A model generated the notes under the pieces. That model worked only from the letters and a program-made list of their open reading frames with translations, did not search any database and was not told the origin of the DNA. DNA of 64,000 nucleotides from Okeania sp. SIO1I7 (GTDB lineage Bacteria > Cyanobacteriota > Cyanobacteriia > Cyanobacteriales > Microcoleaceae): positions 178,634-242,633 of the forward strand of contig JAAHGF010000006.1 in the NCBI GenBank assembly GCA_010672585.1. The letters run 5' to 3'. Both the position numbers and the translations under genes were made by a program. This document shows positions 16,989-26,416 of the stretch, piece after piece. Within the stretch, counting starts at the first letter, position 1, and each line of letters opens with the position of its first letter.

Positions 16989-17188
16989 TAAATAATATTT
17001 TCAAAAATGATAGTTTTATTAATACTTAATTATTAAGTAATCAAAGAATCTAATAATGCAAAGTTAGCGTCAAACCTCAAAAAACTTAAATTCACTGGCA
17101 ACTTAATTTTTAACTCTTGTTTAGTTTAGTTTAGTTTCACTTCGTTTAAATCAACCTATAATTACAAACTATTTTAGGATTAAGAAGT

Positions 17189-18139
17189 ATGCCAGAACTT
17201 GATGAAAATTTTAACTTAAAAGATTGGGAATGGATAGCAGTTCATTTTCCACGATCCGAAAGAGAAGCTATGGCAAAAGTAGCTTGGTTCATTTGTTGTA
17301 AATGTACTCCTGAAGAAATTTATCAATATAATAATCTCGATCCAAGAATAGTCATTCCTTTGTGTGGGATAGTATTGCTTGATAAAAAAGATTTTTTACA
17401 GTTAAAAAAGTTTCTCAAAGAAAAAAAAGTGGGTAGTGATGTAGAAAGACTGGAAGTATTAGAACTAAGACTAGAACTGTTAAGACTATCACAACCTTCA
17501 GAACTATCAAAAATATCAGAACTATCAGAACTAAAACAGGAATATGTTAATCAGATAAAACAAGTCTTTCCTGGAATTAATCTTAGTCAAAAATGGCAAT
17601 CTCTATTTGAAACTTTGGGTATAGATATACAATTTGCCTTACTATATAGTCTCATAAAACACCGTCCTCCAACTCGTGATGACTGGCGTAATATTTTTTG
17701 TAAAAAATCAGATATTACTTTTTTTCCGCTGAAAGCAATTTTGTATTTGCAGTCAAGTCTAGCCAAAAGCCTTATATTATACTTTTTTATCTTCAGTGGC
17801 ATTCTGTTCTGGATGCTTTTTCTATACTTAATATCTGATTTTATCTTTGATTTTTCCTGGAAAATAAACCTATTAATCTGGGGAATCATTTTAGTTGTTT
17901 GCTCAATCTTTCTGAGGGCAATAATTGCATATTTGCAGTCACCTAAAATCACAAACCTTATATTATACTTTTTGATATTTAGTGGGGTTTTGTTATGGAT
18001 GATTTTACTATCTAATTTTTTATGGAAAACGACCCTATTAGTTAAAGTAATCATTTTAGTTGCTTGCTCAATATTATGGATTTACGGAAAAAATATATAT
18101 CGCAAAGTTACTAATCCTCTGACGAATATTTTTAAATAG
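17189..18139 (+). CDS. Unknown protein with soluble N-terminus and duplicated TM hairpins
   Basis: 316 residues. The N-terminal ~85 residues (NLKDWEWIAVHFPRSER, then a Cys-rich CCKC) belong to no family I know. A short leucine/serine-rich linker with PSELSKISELSELKQEY precedes the RPPTRDDWRNIF segment shared with the 16125 gene. The C-terminal half holds four membrane helices arranged as an internal duplication: LILYFFIFSGILFW and LILYFLIFSGVLLW begin similar pairs. It follows the NACHT gene and its fragment on the same strand, 200 bp downstream. A role as membrane effector or partner of a NACHT sensor is a guess based on position and topology. Confidence 0.6.
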   Translation: MPELDENFNLKDWEWIAVHFPRSEREAMAKVAWFICCKCTPEEIYQYNNLDPRIVIPLCGIVLLDKKDFLQLKKFLKEKKVGSDVERLEVLELRLELLRLSQPSELSKISELSELKQEYVNQIKQVFPGINLSQKWQSLFETLGIDIQFALLYSLIKHRPPTRDDWRNIFCKKSDITFFPLKAILYLQSSLAKSLILYFFIFSGILFWMLFLYLISDFIFDFSWKINLLIWGIILVVCSIFLRAIIAYLQSPKITNLILYFLIFSGVLLWMILLSNFLWKTTLLVKVIILVACSILWIYGKNIYRKVTNPLTNIFK

Positions 18140-18509
18140 ATATTTCTCTGAACTAACAAACCTAGATAGATTTAATAACTGAAGATTAGTAATTAAAAAT
18201 TATTCTCAATCTCAAAAGGGAATAAATATTAAAATTAAGAAACTGAAATTACCTCAATGAAAATATTGCTTGATTTAGCTGACTTTCTCAATATATGGAA
18301 TTAGCGATCGCTCTCGCGTCAGGTCGTTCTATCCCTCTTTAAATCTCACCCTTTATTTATTCCTAAACTCTAACTTTCTTTGATATATAAAAATAGCGAT
18401 CGCTCTCTAATATTTCATCCTTAAAATATCAACAATTTAACTTGAAAGCTGATAACTGATAACTGATAACTGATAACTGATAAAGCGATCGCCCTCGAAA
18501 CTATACTAT
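18140..18509. other. Intergenic with HIP1 sites
   Basis: AT-rich DNA with several GCGATCGC palindromes and an AACTGATAACTGATAACTGA run at about 18445-18483. No gene is visible. Confidence 0.5.
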
Positions 18510-20870
18510 TTTTAGTTGAATAAAAAGTCATGCGTATAGGCGAACGAACCCTTATAATACTTATAATATCATAAAAATTGCGAGGATAGAACTGAAAATA
18601 TTTTGACGCGGCGATTTTTTTTGAGCTTCAGAGAATGAAAAACTTTGTGGTTTTCAACGCTAGGAGGGATGAATCGAAAGATTTAATCAGAGAGAAACAA
18701 CCATTTATAGAAGCTTCACAAGATGAAAATATTTTTTATATTGCTCCTGGGAATAATTCCTCAATATTTGATTGTCTTTGACCATGGAAATTTAGTTGAA
18801 TAAAAAGTCATGCGTATAGGCGAGCAACCCCCAATAGCTTTTATGATATCAGAATTTTTGTGAGGCAGCAACCGAAAATCCTTTGACGCGCGTTTTTTTC
18901 AGGAGCTTCATACAATGAAAGTGTTGGTAATTTTCCACGATAGGAGGGATGGATGGAAAAATTTAATCATGGGAAAAAATGTATTGAGCGATCGCTAATA
19001 GATGACTACCGAAAGCTGATGATAGGAGCTTCACAAGATGAAAATATTTATGGCATTACTCTGGGGAAAATTCTTAAATATTGAAAAGTCTCTATAAACT
19101 GGGAAATTAAGTTGAATAAAAAGTCATGCGTATAGACGAGCAGCCTCTTATAGCTTTTATGATATCAGAGTTTTTGTGAGGAGGCAACGGAAAATCCTTT
19201 GACGCGGCGATTTTTTTCAGGAGCTTTCTAAAATGAGAGGTTTGTACCTTTCCACGCTAGGAGTTACTAGATAAAAAAGAGCGATCGCTTTCTAAGATTC
19301 ACACTTTTTATTTTACGCGCAGAATTTTTTTTGAGCTTCAGAGAATGAAAATATTGGTGGTTTTCACGCTAGGAGAGATGGATGGAAAGACTTGATGAAG
19401 GAAAAACAATCATTTATAGTGGCTTCACAAGATGAAAGTATTTCTGATATTGCTCCTGGGAAAATTCCTAAATATTCGATTGTCTTTGAGCATAGAAATT
19501 AAGTTGAATAAAAAGTCATGCGTATATACGAACAACCCCTTATATTTTTTATGATATCACAAAAATTGTGGGGATGGAACCGAAAATCCTTTGAGGCGCG
19601 ATTTTTTAGGAGCTTCATAGAATGAATACTTTGGTAATTTTCCACGCTAGGAGGGAGGGATGGATGGAAATATTTGATGATGGAAAAAATGTATTGAGCG
19701 ATCGCTTTCTAATACTTTATGTTTTTCCTATGGTAAAAAAGCTGACTGCTGATAGCTGAGTGCCGAAAGATTTTTTGTAAGCTTCAGAGAATGAAAATAT
19801 TGGTTGTTTTCCACGCTAGGAGAGATGGATGGAAATATTTGATGAGGGAAAGACAATCATTTCTGGGAGCTTCACAAGATGAAAATATTTCTGATATTGC
19901 TCCTGGGAAAATTCCTAAATATTCGATTGTCTTTGAGCATGGAAATTAAGTTGAATAAAAAGTCATACTTGTATACGAACGACCCCTTATATCATTTATG
20001 ATATCACAAAAATTATGGGGATGGAACCGAAAATCCTTTGGCGCGGCGATTTTTTTTGTGAGCTTCCGAGAATGAAAATGTTTGTACCTTTCCACGCTAG
20101 GAGGTACTAGATAAAAAAAAAGCGATCGCTTTCTAAGATTCATACTTTTTATTTGACGCGCCGAATTTTTTATAGCTTCAGAGAATGAAAATATTGGTTG
20201 TTTTTCAATGAGGAGATATGGATGGAAAGATTTGATGGGGGAAAAACAATCATTAACTGGAGCTTCACAAGATGAAATTATTTCTGGTATTGCTCCTGGA
20301 GGAAATTTCCTCAATATTAGATTGTCTCTGAGCAAGGAAATTAAGTTGAATAAAAAGTCATGCGTATAGACGAACGAACCCTTACAGTATTTATAGTATC
20401 ACAAAAATTGTGGGGATGGAACCGAAAATCCTTTGGCGCGGCGATTTTTTATGAGCTTCAGGAAATGAAAACATTGGTGCTTTTCCACTGAGAAGTGATG
20501 GATGGAAAGATTTAATCACGGAAAAACAACCGTTTCTGGAAGCTTCACAAGATGAAAATATTTCTGGTATTGCTCCTGGGAAAATTCCTGAATATTCGAT
20601 TGTCTCTGAGCGTGGAAATTACGTTGAATAAAAAGTCATGCGTATATACGAACAACCCCTTATATCATTTATGATATCACAGAAATTGTGGGGATGGAAC
20701 CGAAAATCCTTTGACGCGCGATTTTTTTTCAGGAGCTTCAGAGAATGAAACTGTTAGTGCTTTTCCACGCTAGGAGCGATGGATGAAAAGATTTGATCAG
20801 GGAAAACAATCATTTTAGAGCTTCACAAGATGAAAATATTTCTGGTATTGCTCCTGGGAAAAATTTCTGA
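18510..20870. repeat. Seven-unit tandem array of a ~280-450 bp non-coding repeat downstream of dnaB
   Basis: The motif GTTGAATAAAAAGTCATG (one variant) starts units at about 18514, 18794, 19110, 19503, 19949, 20344 and 20623. Each unit continues with TATGATATCAC, GAACCGAAAATCC, GACGCGGCGATTTTTT, GAGCTTCAGAGAATG, TTTTCCACGCTAGGAG, GGAGCTTCACAAGATG and TATTGCTCCTGGGAAAATTC. Longer units contain a second partial copy with a GCGATCGC site. A small open frame (ATG 19791 to TAA 19949, 52 codons) is intact in one unit; the other units have stops or shifts, so coding is unlikely. The array ends about 110 bp from the dnaB stop. Function is unknown; it is probably a product of recombination. Confidence 0.8.
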
Positions 20871-20986
20871 GACTGAATAACTGGTAACTGAAAAGGCGAT
20901 CGCTTTCTAATCTTTCATTCTTTTGCTAGACTCTAATTTCCCCGAAAGCTGACTACTAATAACTGATAACTGATAACTGAATAAGC

Positions 20987-23900
20987 TTATCTTTTATTAA
21001 CTGCCAAATTTCTAAACTTAGTAAACTGGGGGTCAAACAATAACTTAACGGTACCAGTCGGCCCATTCCGATGCTTAGTAATAATCACCTCAGCAATACC
21101 TTGGTCCGGAGTATCTGGGGAATAATACTCATCCCGATAAAGCATAATAACTAAATCCGCATCTTGTTCAATAGAGTTATGAACAACAATCTCATTCGCG
21201 ACAAAATTATGTAGACCAGGCACAGTTAAGTCAAAAACCTCCGCCTCTCCATATGGTCTTATTTCCACAATTTCATCCCAGTTAACATCAATTTTAGTAG
21301 GTTTTTCCCACTCAGGAGACTTAACTACAGACCCTAAATTTCCACCATATTTTGGCCCAAAATCCACTTTAGACAAGAATTGCCCACAATACAATATTGA
21401 ATATTTAAGCATTTTTTGGTTCAAAATAGCAAGAGAATCCCCAATATTCAGAGTATTTAACTGTTTCCAACCCCCCATAGAAAAGAAAGGATGATTAGCC
21501 GTTGCCCTAATCAATTTTCCCGAAGAAGTTTGTAAAGAAAATATAGGTTTAACCCCAGTAGAAAATACCTTACTAACAATAGCCGACTCAAATTTTCCAG
21601 TATTTTCATTCAACGCCAAAACAGAAAAATTAGACTTACCAACCAGACGAGAAATAGGAATTTGTTGACCATCAGCTAAATAAATTAAAGTATCCCCAGT
21701 CAAACAACCAGACTCTCTTAAGTCAGACATCATTGGTCTTTTATTAGTTCGAGACTCCACACTTCTACTAAGTTGAGACAAAGCAATAATCGGTACCGAA
21801 AGTTCTCGCGCCAAACCCTTCAAACTCCGAGTAATTCTTGCTAATTCCTGGACTCGATTATCACTACTACTACTTTCCATTAATTGTAAATAATCTAATA
21901 AAATTAATCCTAAAGCTCCACCTTGTTCGCTTTGTAATTGTCTGACTTTTGAACGAATTTCATTAACAGTAATATTAGGAGTATCATCAATAAAAATTGG
22001 CATTTCAGCAAGAGTACCAATAGCGGAAGTTAAAGGTTCCCATTCACTCTGACTAATTCGTCCAGACCGCAATCTATTACTTTCAATTCTTGCCTCACTT
22101 GCTAATAGTCTTAATACCAATTGTTCCTTAGACATTTCTAGACTAAAAATTGCTACTGGTAATTTAAGATTAGCTGCAATACTATGACCAATATTTACAG
22201 CAAAGCTAGTATTGTGGAGGCAAATATCATTAGCTACAAAATTATGAGTTTCTGGTATGGTCAAATCGTATACTTGTTTTTCTCCGACTGCTGTAATTGA
22301 AACAATTTCATCCCAGTAAATATCGCTATTTTCTAATTCTTCGCTCCAGAAATTATCTGGTTTGACTAAACTGGATTTTTCCGAGTCGAAATCTAGATTT
22401 TCTGATGAAAGATTTCCCATATCTGTCAGAATATTTTTCCCACAGATAGTATCAGTAGTAGTTAAGTTATCAGAATTTTTAGGAGACTTTCCTTTGACAG
22501 TTCTATTCTTTGCCGACTGATTTTGAGATTCGGCAAATTTTGTCATCAGGCAAACCAATTTATTCCAGAAAAATTCCCTATTTTCTAATTGTTCGCTCCA
22601 GGAATTCTCTGGTTTGGCTAAATTTAATCTGTGGGAGTGTAAACCTAGATTTTCTGATGGAAGGTTTTCCATATTTGCCCCTAAATTTTTCCCACAGATA
22701 GTATCAGTAGTAGTTAAATTATCAGAATTTTTAGGAGAGGTTTTTTTTCGACTTCTACTGTTTGCTGACCAATTTTTAGATAGGAAAAAATTTGCTACCA
22801 GACTAATCAGTTTATCCCAGAAAATTTCTGTATTTTCTAATTTATCACTCCAGGAATTCTCTGGTCTGACTACATTTAATCTGTGGGAGTCAAAGTCTTG
22901 ATTTTCTGATGGAAGGTTTACCATATCTGCCCCTAAATTTTTCCCACAGATAGTATCAGCAATAGTTAAATTCTCAGAATTTTTAGGAGAAGTTCTTTTT
23001 CCACTTCTACTCTTGACCGACTGATTTTGAGATTCAACAAAACTTTCCACCAGACTCACCAATTCATCCCAGAAAAATTCCCTATTTTCTAATTCCTCCT
23101 TCCAGGAATTCTCTGGTCTGACTACATTTAATTTCTCGGAGTTGAAATCCAGATTTTCTGATGGAAGGTTTCCCATATCTGCCCCTAAATTTTTCCCATA
23201 GATAGTATCAGCAGTAGTTAAATCCTCAGAATTTTTAGGAGACTTTCCTTTGACAGTTCTACTATTTACTGACCGACTCTTAGATTCAACAAAACTTTCC
23301 ACCAGACTCACCAATTCATCCCAGAAAAATTCCCTATTTTCTAATTGCTTCCTCCAGGAATTCTCTGGTCTGACTACATTTAATTTCTCGGAGTTGAAAT
23401 CCAGATTTTCTGATGGAAGGTTTCCCATATCTGCCCCTAAATTTTTCCCACAGATAGTATCAGCAGTAGTTAAATCCTCAGAATTTTTAGGAGACTTTCC
23501 TTTGACAGTTCTACTATTTACTGACCGACTCTTAGATTCAACAAAACTTTCCACCAGACTCACCAATTCATCCCAGAAAAATTCCCTATTTTCTAATTCC
23601 TCCTTCCAGGAATTCTCTGGTCTGATTAAATTTAATCTGTCGAAGTTGAAATCCAGACTTTTTGATGAAATATTTTTCATATCTGCCCCTAAATTTTTCC
23701 CACAGATAGTATCAGTAGTAGTTAAATGACTGAAATTTTTATCTGTCTGTCTTGTTGCATTTCTTCTCCCTGGTGAAAACCATCTAGATGCGACAAACTT
23801 TTCCGTCACAGAAGTAATTTCATTCCCAAAAATTTCCCAATCTTTGAGTTTTTCAACCAAGGAATTTTCCTTTGTGAGTAAATCCAAATCTTCTGATAGA

Positions 23901-26416
23901 GAATTAGCAATATTTGCCACAGAACTTTTCACAGATAAAGTCTCAGAAGTAGTTAAATGACTGAATTTTTTATCCGTCTGTCTTGTGCTATTTCTTCTCT
24001 CTGGTGAGAGACATTTAGATACAGCAAACTTTTCCATCACAGAAGTAATTTTATTCCCGAAAATCTCAGTATTTTTTAGTTGCTCAACCCAGAAATTCTC
24101 TTGTTTGAGTAAATTTAATCTGCTGGAGGGGAAATCTAGATTTATAGATGGAAAATTTTTCATATCTGCCCCTAAATTTTTCCTACGGAAAGTCTCAGAA
24201 GTCGTTAAATTATTGCAATTTTCCTCGGTCTTTACTTTTCCATTTCTACCCTCTGTCAAGAGATATCTATATTTGGCCAACTTTTCCATAATAACAACAA
24301 TTTCATTCCCGAAAATCTCAGTATTTTTTAATTGCTCAACCCAGAAATTCTCTTGTTTGAGTAAATTTAATCTGCTGGAGGGGAAATCTAGATTTATAGA
24401 TGGAAAATTTTTCATATCTGCCCCTAAATTTTTCCTACGGAAAGTCTCAGAAGTCGTTAAATTATTGCAATTTTTCTCGGTCTTCTCTTTTCCATTTTTA
24501 CCCTTTGCCTCAAGACATCTATATTTGGCAAACTTTTCCATCACAGAAATTATTTCATTGTCGAAAATATCAGCATTTTGTAGTTGTTTGACCGAAAAAT
24601 TCTCCTCTGCAACTAAATTCAAATTTTTGGATAGAGAACTACTAATATCTGCCAGAAGATTTTTCCCACGAAAAGTATCAGTAGTAGTTAAATTATCGAA
24701 ATTTTCCTCGGTCTTCTCTTTTCCATTTCTACCCTTTGCCTCAAGACATCTATATTTGGCAAACTTTTCCATCACAGAAATTATTTCATTGTCGAAAATT
24801 TCCCTACCTTTGAGTTTTTTAACTAAGGCATTTTCGTTTCTGAGTAAATCCAAACTTTCTGATGGAAGACTACCAATATTTGCCAGAAAGTTTTGTCGAA
24901 ATAAGGCGTCAGTAGTAGTTAAATACTCGGAATTTTGCTCGGTCTTTACTTTTCTATTTTTTCTCTGTATCGAAAGAATGATAGATAGAGCAAACTTTTC
25001 CATCACATCAAGAACTTTATCCCAGAAACCCTCTGTATTTTCTAATTTCTCAACCCAGAAATTCTCCTGTCTGACTAAATTTAATCTGCTAGAGGATAAA
25101 TCTAAATTTATAGATGGAAAATTACCAATATCTACCACCAAATTTTTGACTGATACTTTCTCTGTAATAGTTAAATGCCACAAATTTTTATTCGTCTTTC
25201 CTTTCTTACTTTTACCCTCTTCAAATTTTTCAATAGCAGCAATAATTCCAAATCTGAGTAAAAGATGTTGTACTTGCCTAACCAACTTTTCACTCACCAC
25301 AGAATAACCAAAACATACTCCCCTGCTATCCAATATTTTTACCCATCCATCCAGGGAAAATAAATATCTAATGAATAAAGCTAATTGTGATTTTTCTAAT
25401 TTAAAGACAATAGGAAAAAGACAGAAATTATCAGAATCAATCAGAGAAGCAAACTGATTTTCTGGAATAGTTTCATCGCCAAAAATATCTAAGCGACGGG
25501 GTACAGCTATTTTTTCTCCTACCTGTAATTTTGCCAAAGGTTTCCAACCATCGACCGTTAGAAAAGGATGAGTAATTGTCGTCTCTACAAATCTTCCTGA
25601 TTTTGTCGTTACTCTAAATACAGGTTTAATTCCATCATCAATAAAAGCAGAAGGTTTAGTAACCTGAAACTTCCAATTTTTGCCTAAAGTTAATAACTCC
25701 GTTTCTTGCCTTTGATAAACCTCTGCCACAGTAATTAAACTGCCATTTTTTTGCAAAACTAAAGTATCGTAAGCCGCACATTTTCCCATTGAGGGACGAC
25801 CAGCCACAATAATTAAATCCGAACGTTGAAAACCTCCAGTCATTGCATCCAAATCGTAAAAACCACAAGCAAGACCAGGTAAAGCAATTCCCTCATTTCT
25901 ATCTTCAATCTCCTGAAAAGTATTGATTAAAGTCTCAGAAATAGGAACTAAATCTTGTTGTGGTTTATCCTGAGTCAGAGCAAATATTTTTTGTTCAGCT
26001 TGGTCAAGAATAGTTTTTAATTCAGTAGCTGTTTGAAACCCTAAATCAAAAATTTCATTTCCCGCTTGAATTAACTTTCTACGGATATATTTATCAATAA
26101 CTAAAACAGCATATTGGTCAATATTAACCGCCGAAACAGTTCGTTCTAATAGTTGAACTATTTTTACTTGTCCGCCAATTTTTTCTAATTTATTATTATC
26201 AGTAAGCCAACTGGTAACAGTCATTAAATCTGTAGGTTTGCCCTGATTATAAAGTTGCCACATTGCCTTATAAAGAATTTGATGAGCTTCAATGGCAAAA
26301 AACTCTGGGCGCAATAACTCTGTTACTCGACTAACAGCTTCTGGATCGAGAAGAATACCACCTAAAATAGCTTCTTCCGCTTCAATATTTTGGGGAGGTA
26401 GGCGATCGCTAGACAT
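20987..26416 (-). CDS. dnaB: Replicative DNA helicase DnaB containing two inteins
   Basis: 1809 codons; removing both inteins leaves a 442-residue helicase, the normal length. It unwinds DNA at the replication fork as a hexamer. The N-terminal domain is residues 1-150. The RecA-like motor follows, with Walker A GRPSMGK split after K212 by intein 1, extein resuming at TSFAVNIGHS; then SLEMSKEQL and the Walker B region LILLDYLQL. Intein 2 splits SDLRESG from SIEQDADLVIML. Both inteins must splice for activity, since one interrupts the P-loop and the other a conserved motor motif. The gene lies downstream of rplI, as in many bacteria. Its first ~23 codons and leader are duplicated twice more upstream (26664-27300). 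No split or frameshift was seen. Confidence 0.95.
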   Translation of the reverse strand: MSSDRLPPQNIEAEEAILGGILLDPEAVSRVTELLRPEFFAIEAHQILYKAMWQLYNQGKPTDLMTVTSWLTDNNKLEKIGGQVKIVQLLERTVSAVNIDQYAVLVIDKYIRRKLIQAGNEIFDLGFQTATELKTILDQAEQKIFALTQDKPQQDLVPISETLINTFQEIEDRNEGIALPGLACGFYDLDAMTGGFQRSDLIIVAGRPSMGKCAAYDTLVLQKNGSLITVAEVYQRQETELLTLGKNWKFQVTKPSAFIDDGIKPVFRVTTKSGRFVETTITHPFLTVDGWKPLAKLQVGEKIAVPRRLDIFGDETIPENQFASLIDSDNFCLFPIVFKLEKSQLALFIRYLFSLDGWVKILDSRGVCFGYSVVSEKLVRQVQHLLLRFGIIAAIEKFEEGKSKKGKTNKNLWHLTITEKVSVKNLVVDIGNFPSINLDLSSSRLNLVRQENFWVEKLENTEGFWDKVLDVMEKFALSIILSIQRKNRKVKTEQNSEYLTTTDALFRQNFLANIGSLPSESLDLLRNENALVKKLKGREIFDNEIISVMEKFAKYRCLEAKGRNGKEKTEENFDNLTTTDTFRGKNLLADISSSLSKNLNLVAEENFSVKQLQNADIFDNEIISVMEKFAKYRCLEAKGKNGKEKTEKNCNNLTTSETFRRKNLGADMKNFPSINLDFPSSRLNLLKQENFWVEQLKNTEIFGNEIVVIMEKLAKYRYLLTEGRNGKVKTEENCNNLTTSETFRRKNLGADMKNFPSINLDFPSSRLNLLKQENFWVEQLKNTEIFGNKITSVMEKFAVSKCLSPERRNSTRQTDKKFSHLTTSETLSVKSSVANIANSLSEDLDLLTKENSLVEKLKDWEIFGNEITSVTEKFVASRWFSPGRRNATRQTDKNFSHLTTTDTICGKNLGADMKNISSKSLDFNFDRLNLIRPENSWKEELENREFFWDELVSLVESFVESKSRSVNSRTVKGKSPKNSEDLTTADTICGKNLGADMGNLPSENLDFNSEKLNVVRPENSWRKQLENREFFWDELVSLVESFVESKSRSVNSRTVKGKSPKNSEDLTTADTIYGKNLGADMGNLPSENLDFNSEKLNVVRPENSWKEELENREFFWDELVSLVESFVESQNQSVKSRSGKRTSPKNSENLTIADTICGKNLGADMVNLPSENQDFDSHRLNVVRPENSWSDKLENTEIFWDKLISLVANFFLSKNWSANSRSRKKTSPKNSDNLTTTDTICGKNLGANMENLPSENLGLHSHRLNLAKPENSWSEQLENREFFWNKLVCLMTKFAESQNQSAKNRTVKGKSPKNSDNLTTTDTICGKNILTDMGNLSSENLDFDSEKSSLVKPDNFWSEELENSDIYWDEIVSITAVGEKQVYDLTIPETHNFVANDICLHNTSFAVNIGHSIAANLKLPVAIFSLEMSKEQLVLRLLASEARIESNRLRSGRISQSEWEPLTSAIGTLAEMPIFIDDTPNITVNEIRSKVRQLQSEQGGALGLILLDYLQLMESSSSDNRVQELARITRSLKGLARELSVPIIALSQLSRSVESRTNKRPMMSDLRESGCLTGDTLIYLADGQQIPISRLVGKSNFSVLALNENTGKFESAIVSKVFSTGVKPIFSLQTSSGKLIRATANHPFFSMGGWKQLNTLNIGDSLAILNQKMLKYSILYCGQFLSKVDFGPKYGGNLGSVVKSPEWEKPTKIDVNWDEIVEIRPYGEAEVFDLTVPGLHNFVANEIVVHNSIEQDADLVIMLYRDEYYSPDTPDQGIAEVIITKHRNGPTGTVKLLFDPQFTKFRNLAVNKR
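21176..21706 (-). other. DnaB intein 2 (177-residue mini-intein)
   Basis: It starts CLTGDTLIYLADGQQIP after SDLRESG and ends VVHN before SIEQDADL. The TxxH-like block is TANHPFFSMGGWK; the C-terminal block is AEVFDLTVPGLHNFVANE. At 177 residues it is close to the minimum and lacks an endonuclease domain. Its middle contains NWDEIVEI, resembling the repeat-associated WDE segment of intein 1. The +1 extein residue is Ser. Confidence 0.9.
22211..25780 (-). other. DnaB intein 1 (1190 residues, giant, repeat-bearing, endonuclease remnant)
   Basis: It starts with C213 (CAAYDTLVLQKNGS) right after the P-loop lysine and ends ICLHN before extein Thr. Splicing blocks are visible: N-terminal Cys, a TxxH-type block (TITHPFLTVDGWKPL), and a C-terminal block (VYDLTIPETHNFVAND ... 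HN). A decayed LAGLIDADG-type segment is suggested by LALFIRYLFSLDGW and LLRFGIIAAIE at about residues 340-400 of the precursor. Most of the rest is a tandem array of ~77-84-residue repeats. A DnaB intein with large tandem repeats has been published from T. erythraeum, and this is probably its orthologue. Confidence 0.9.
22290..25174 (-). repeat. About twelve tandem in-frame repeats of ~77-84 residues inside DnaB intein 1
   Basis: Each unit opens LTT(T/S/A)(D/E)T and continues GKNLGADM.N.PS.NLD, RLN, ENSW.E.LEN, EIFWDE(I/L)VS.., then a variable basic tail. Most units are 252 bp (84 codons); some have 77. Units 7-9 and units 4-5 are almost identical, so copying is recent. The twelfth unit runs straight into the intein's own C-terminal splicing block (WDEIVSITAVGEKQVYDLT), implying that the repeat includes sequence from the edge of that block. 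Long open frames on the opposite strand here are shadows. Confidence 0.85.

Noticed and set aside
19791..19949. 52-codon open frame in one unit of the repeat array
   Set aside because: Other units have stops or frameshifts at the same place, so there is no sign of coding constraint; kept only as a note in a finding.
23985..25307. 440-codon plus-strand open frame opposite DnaB intein 1
   Set aside because: It is the antisense reading of the tandem repeats and shows the same periodicity; the minus frame has intein blocks and extein homology.
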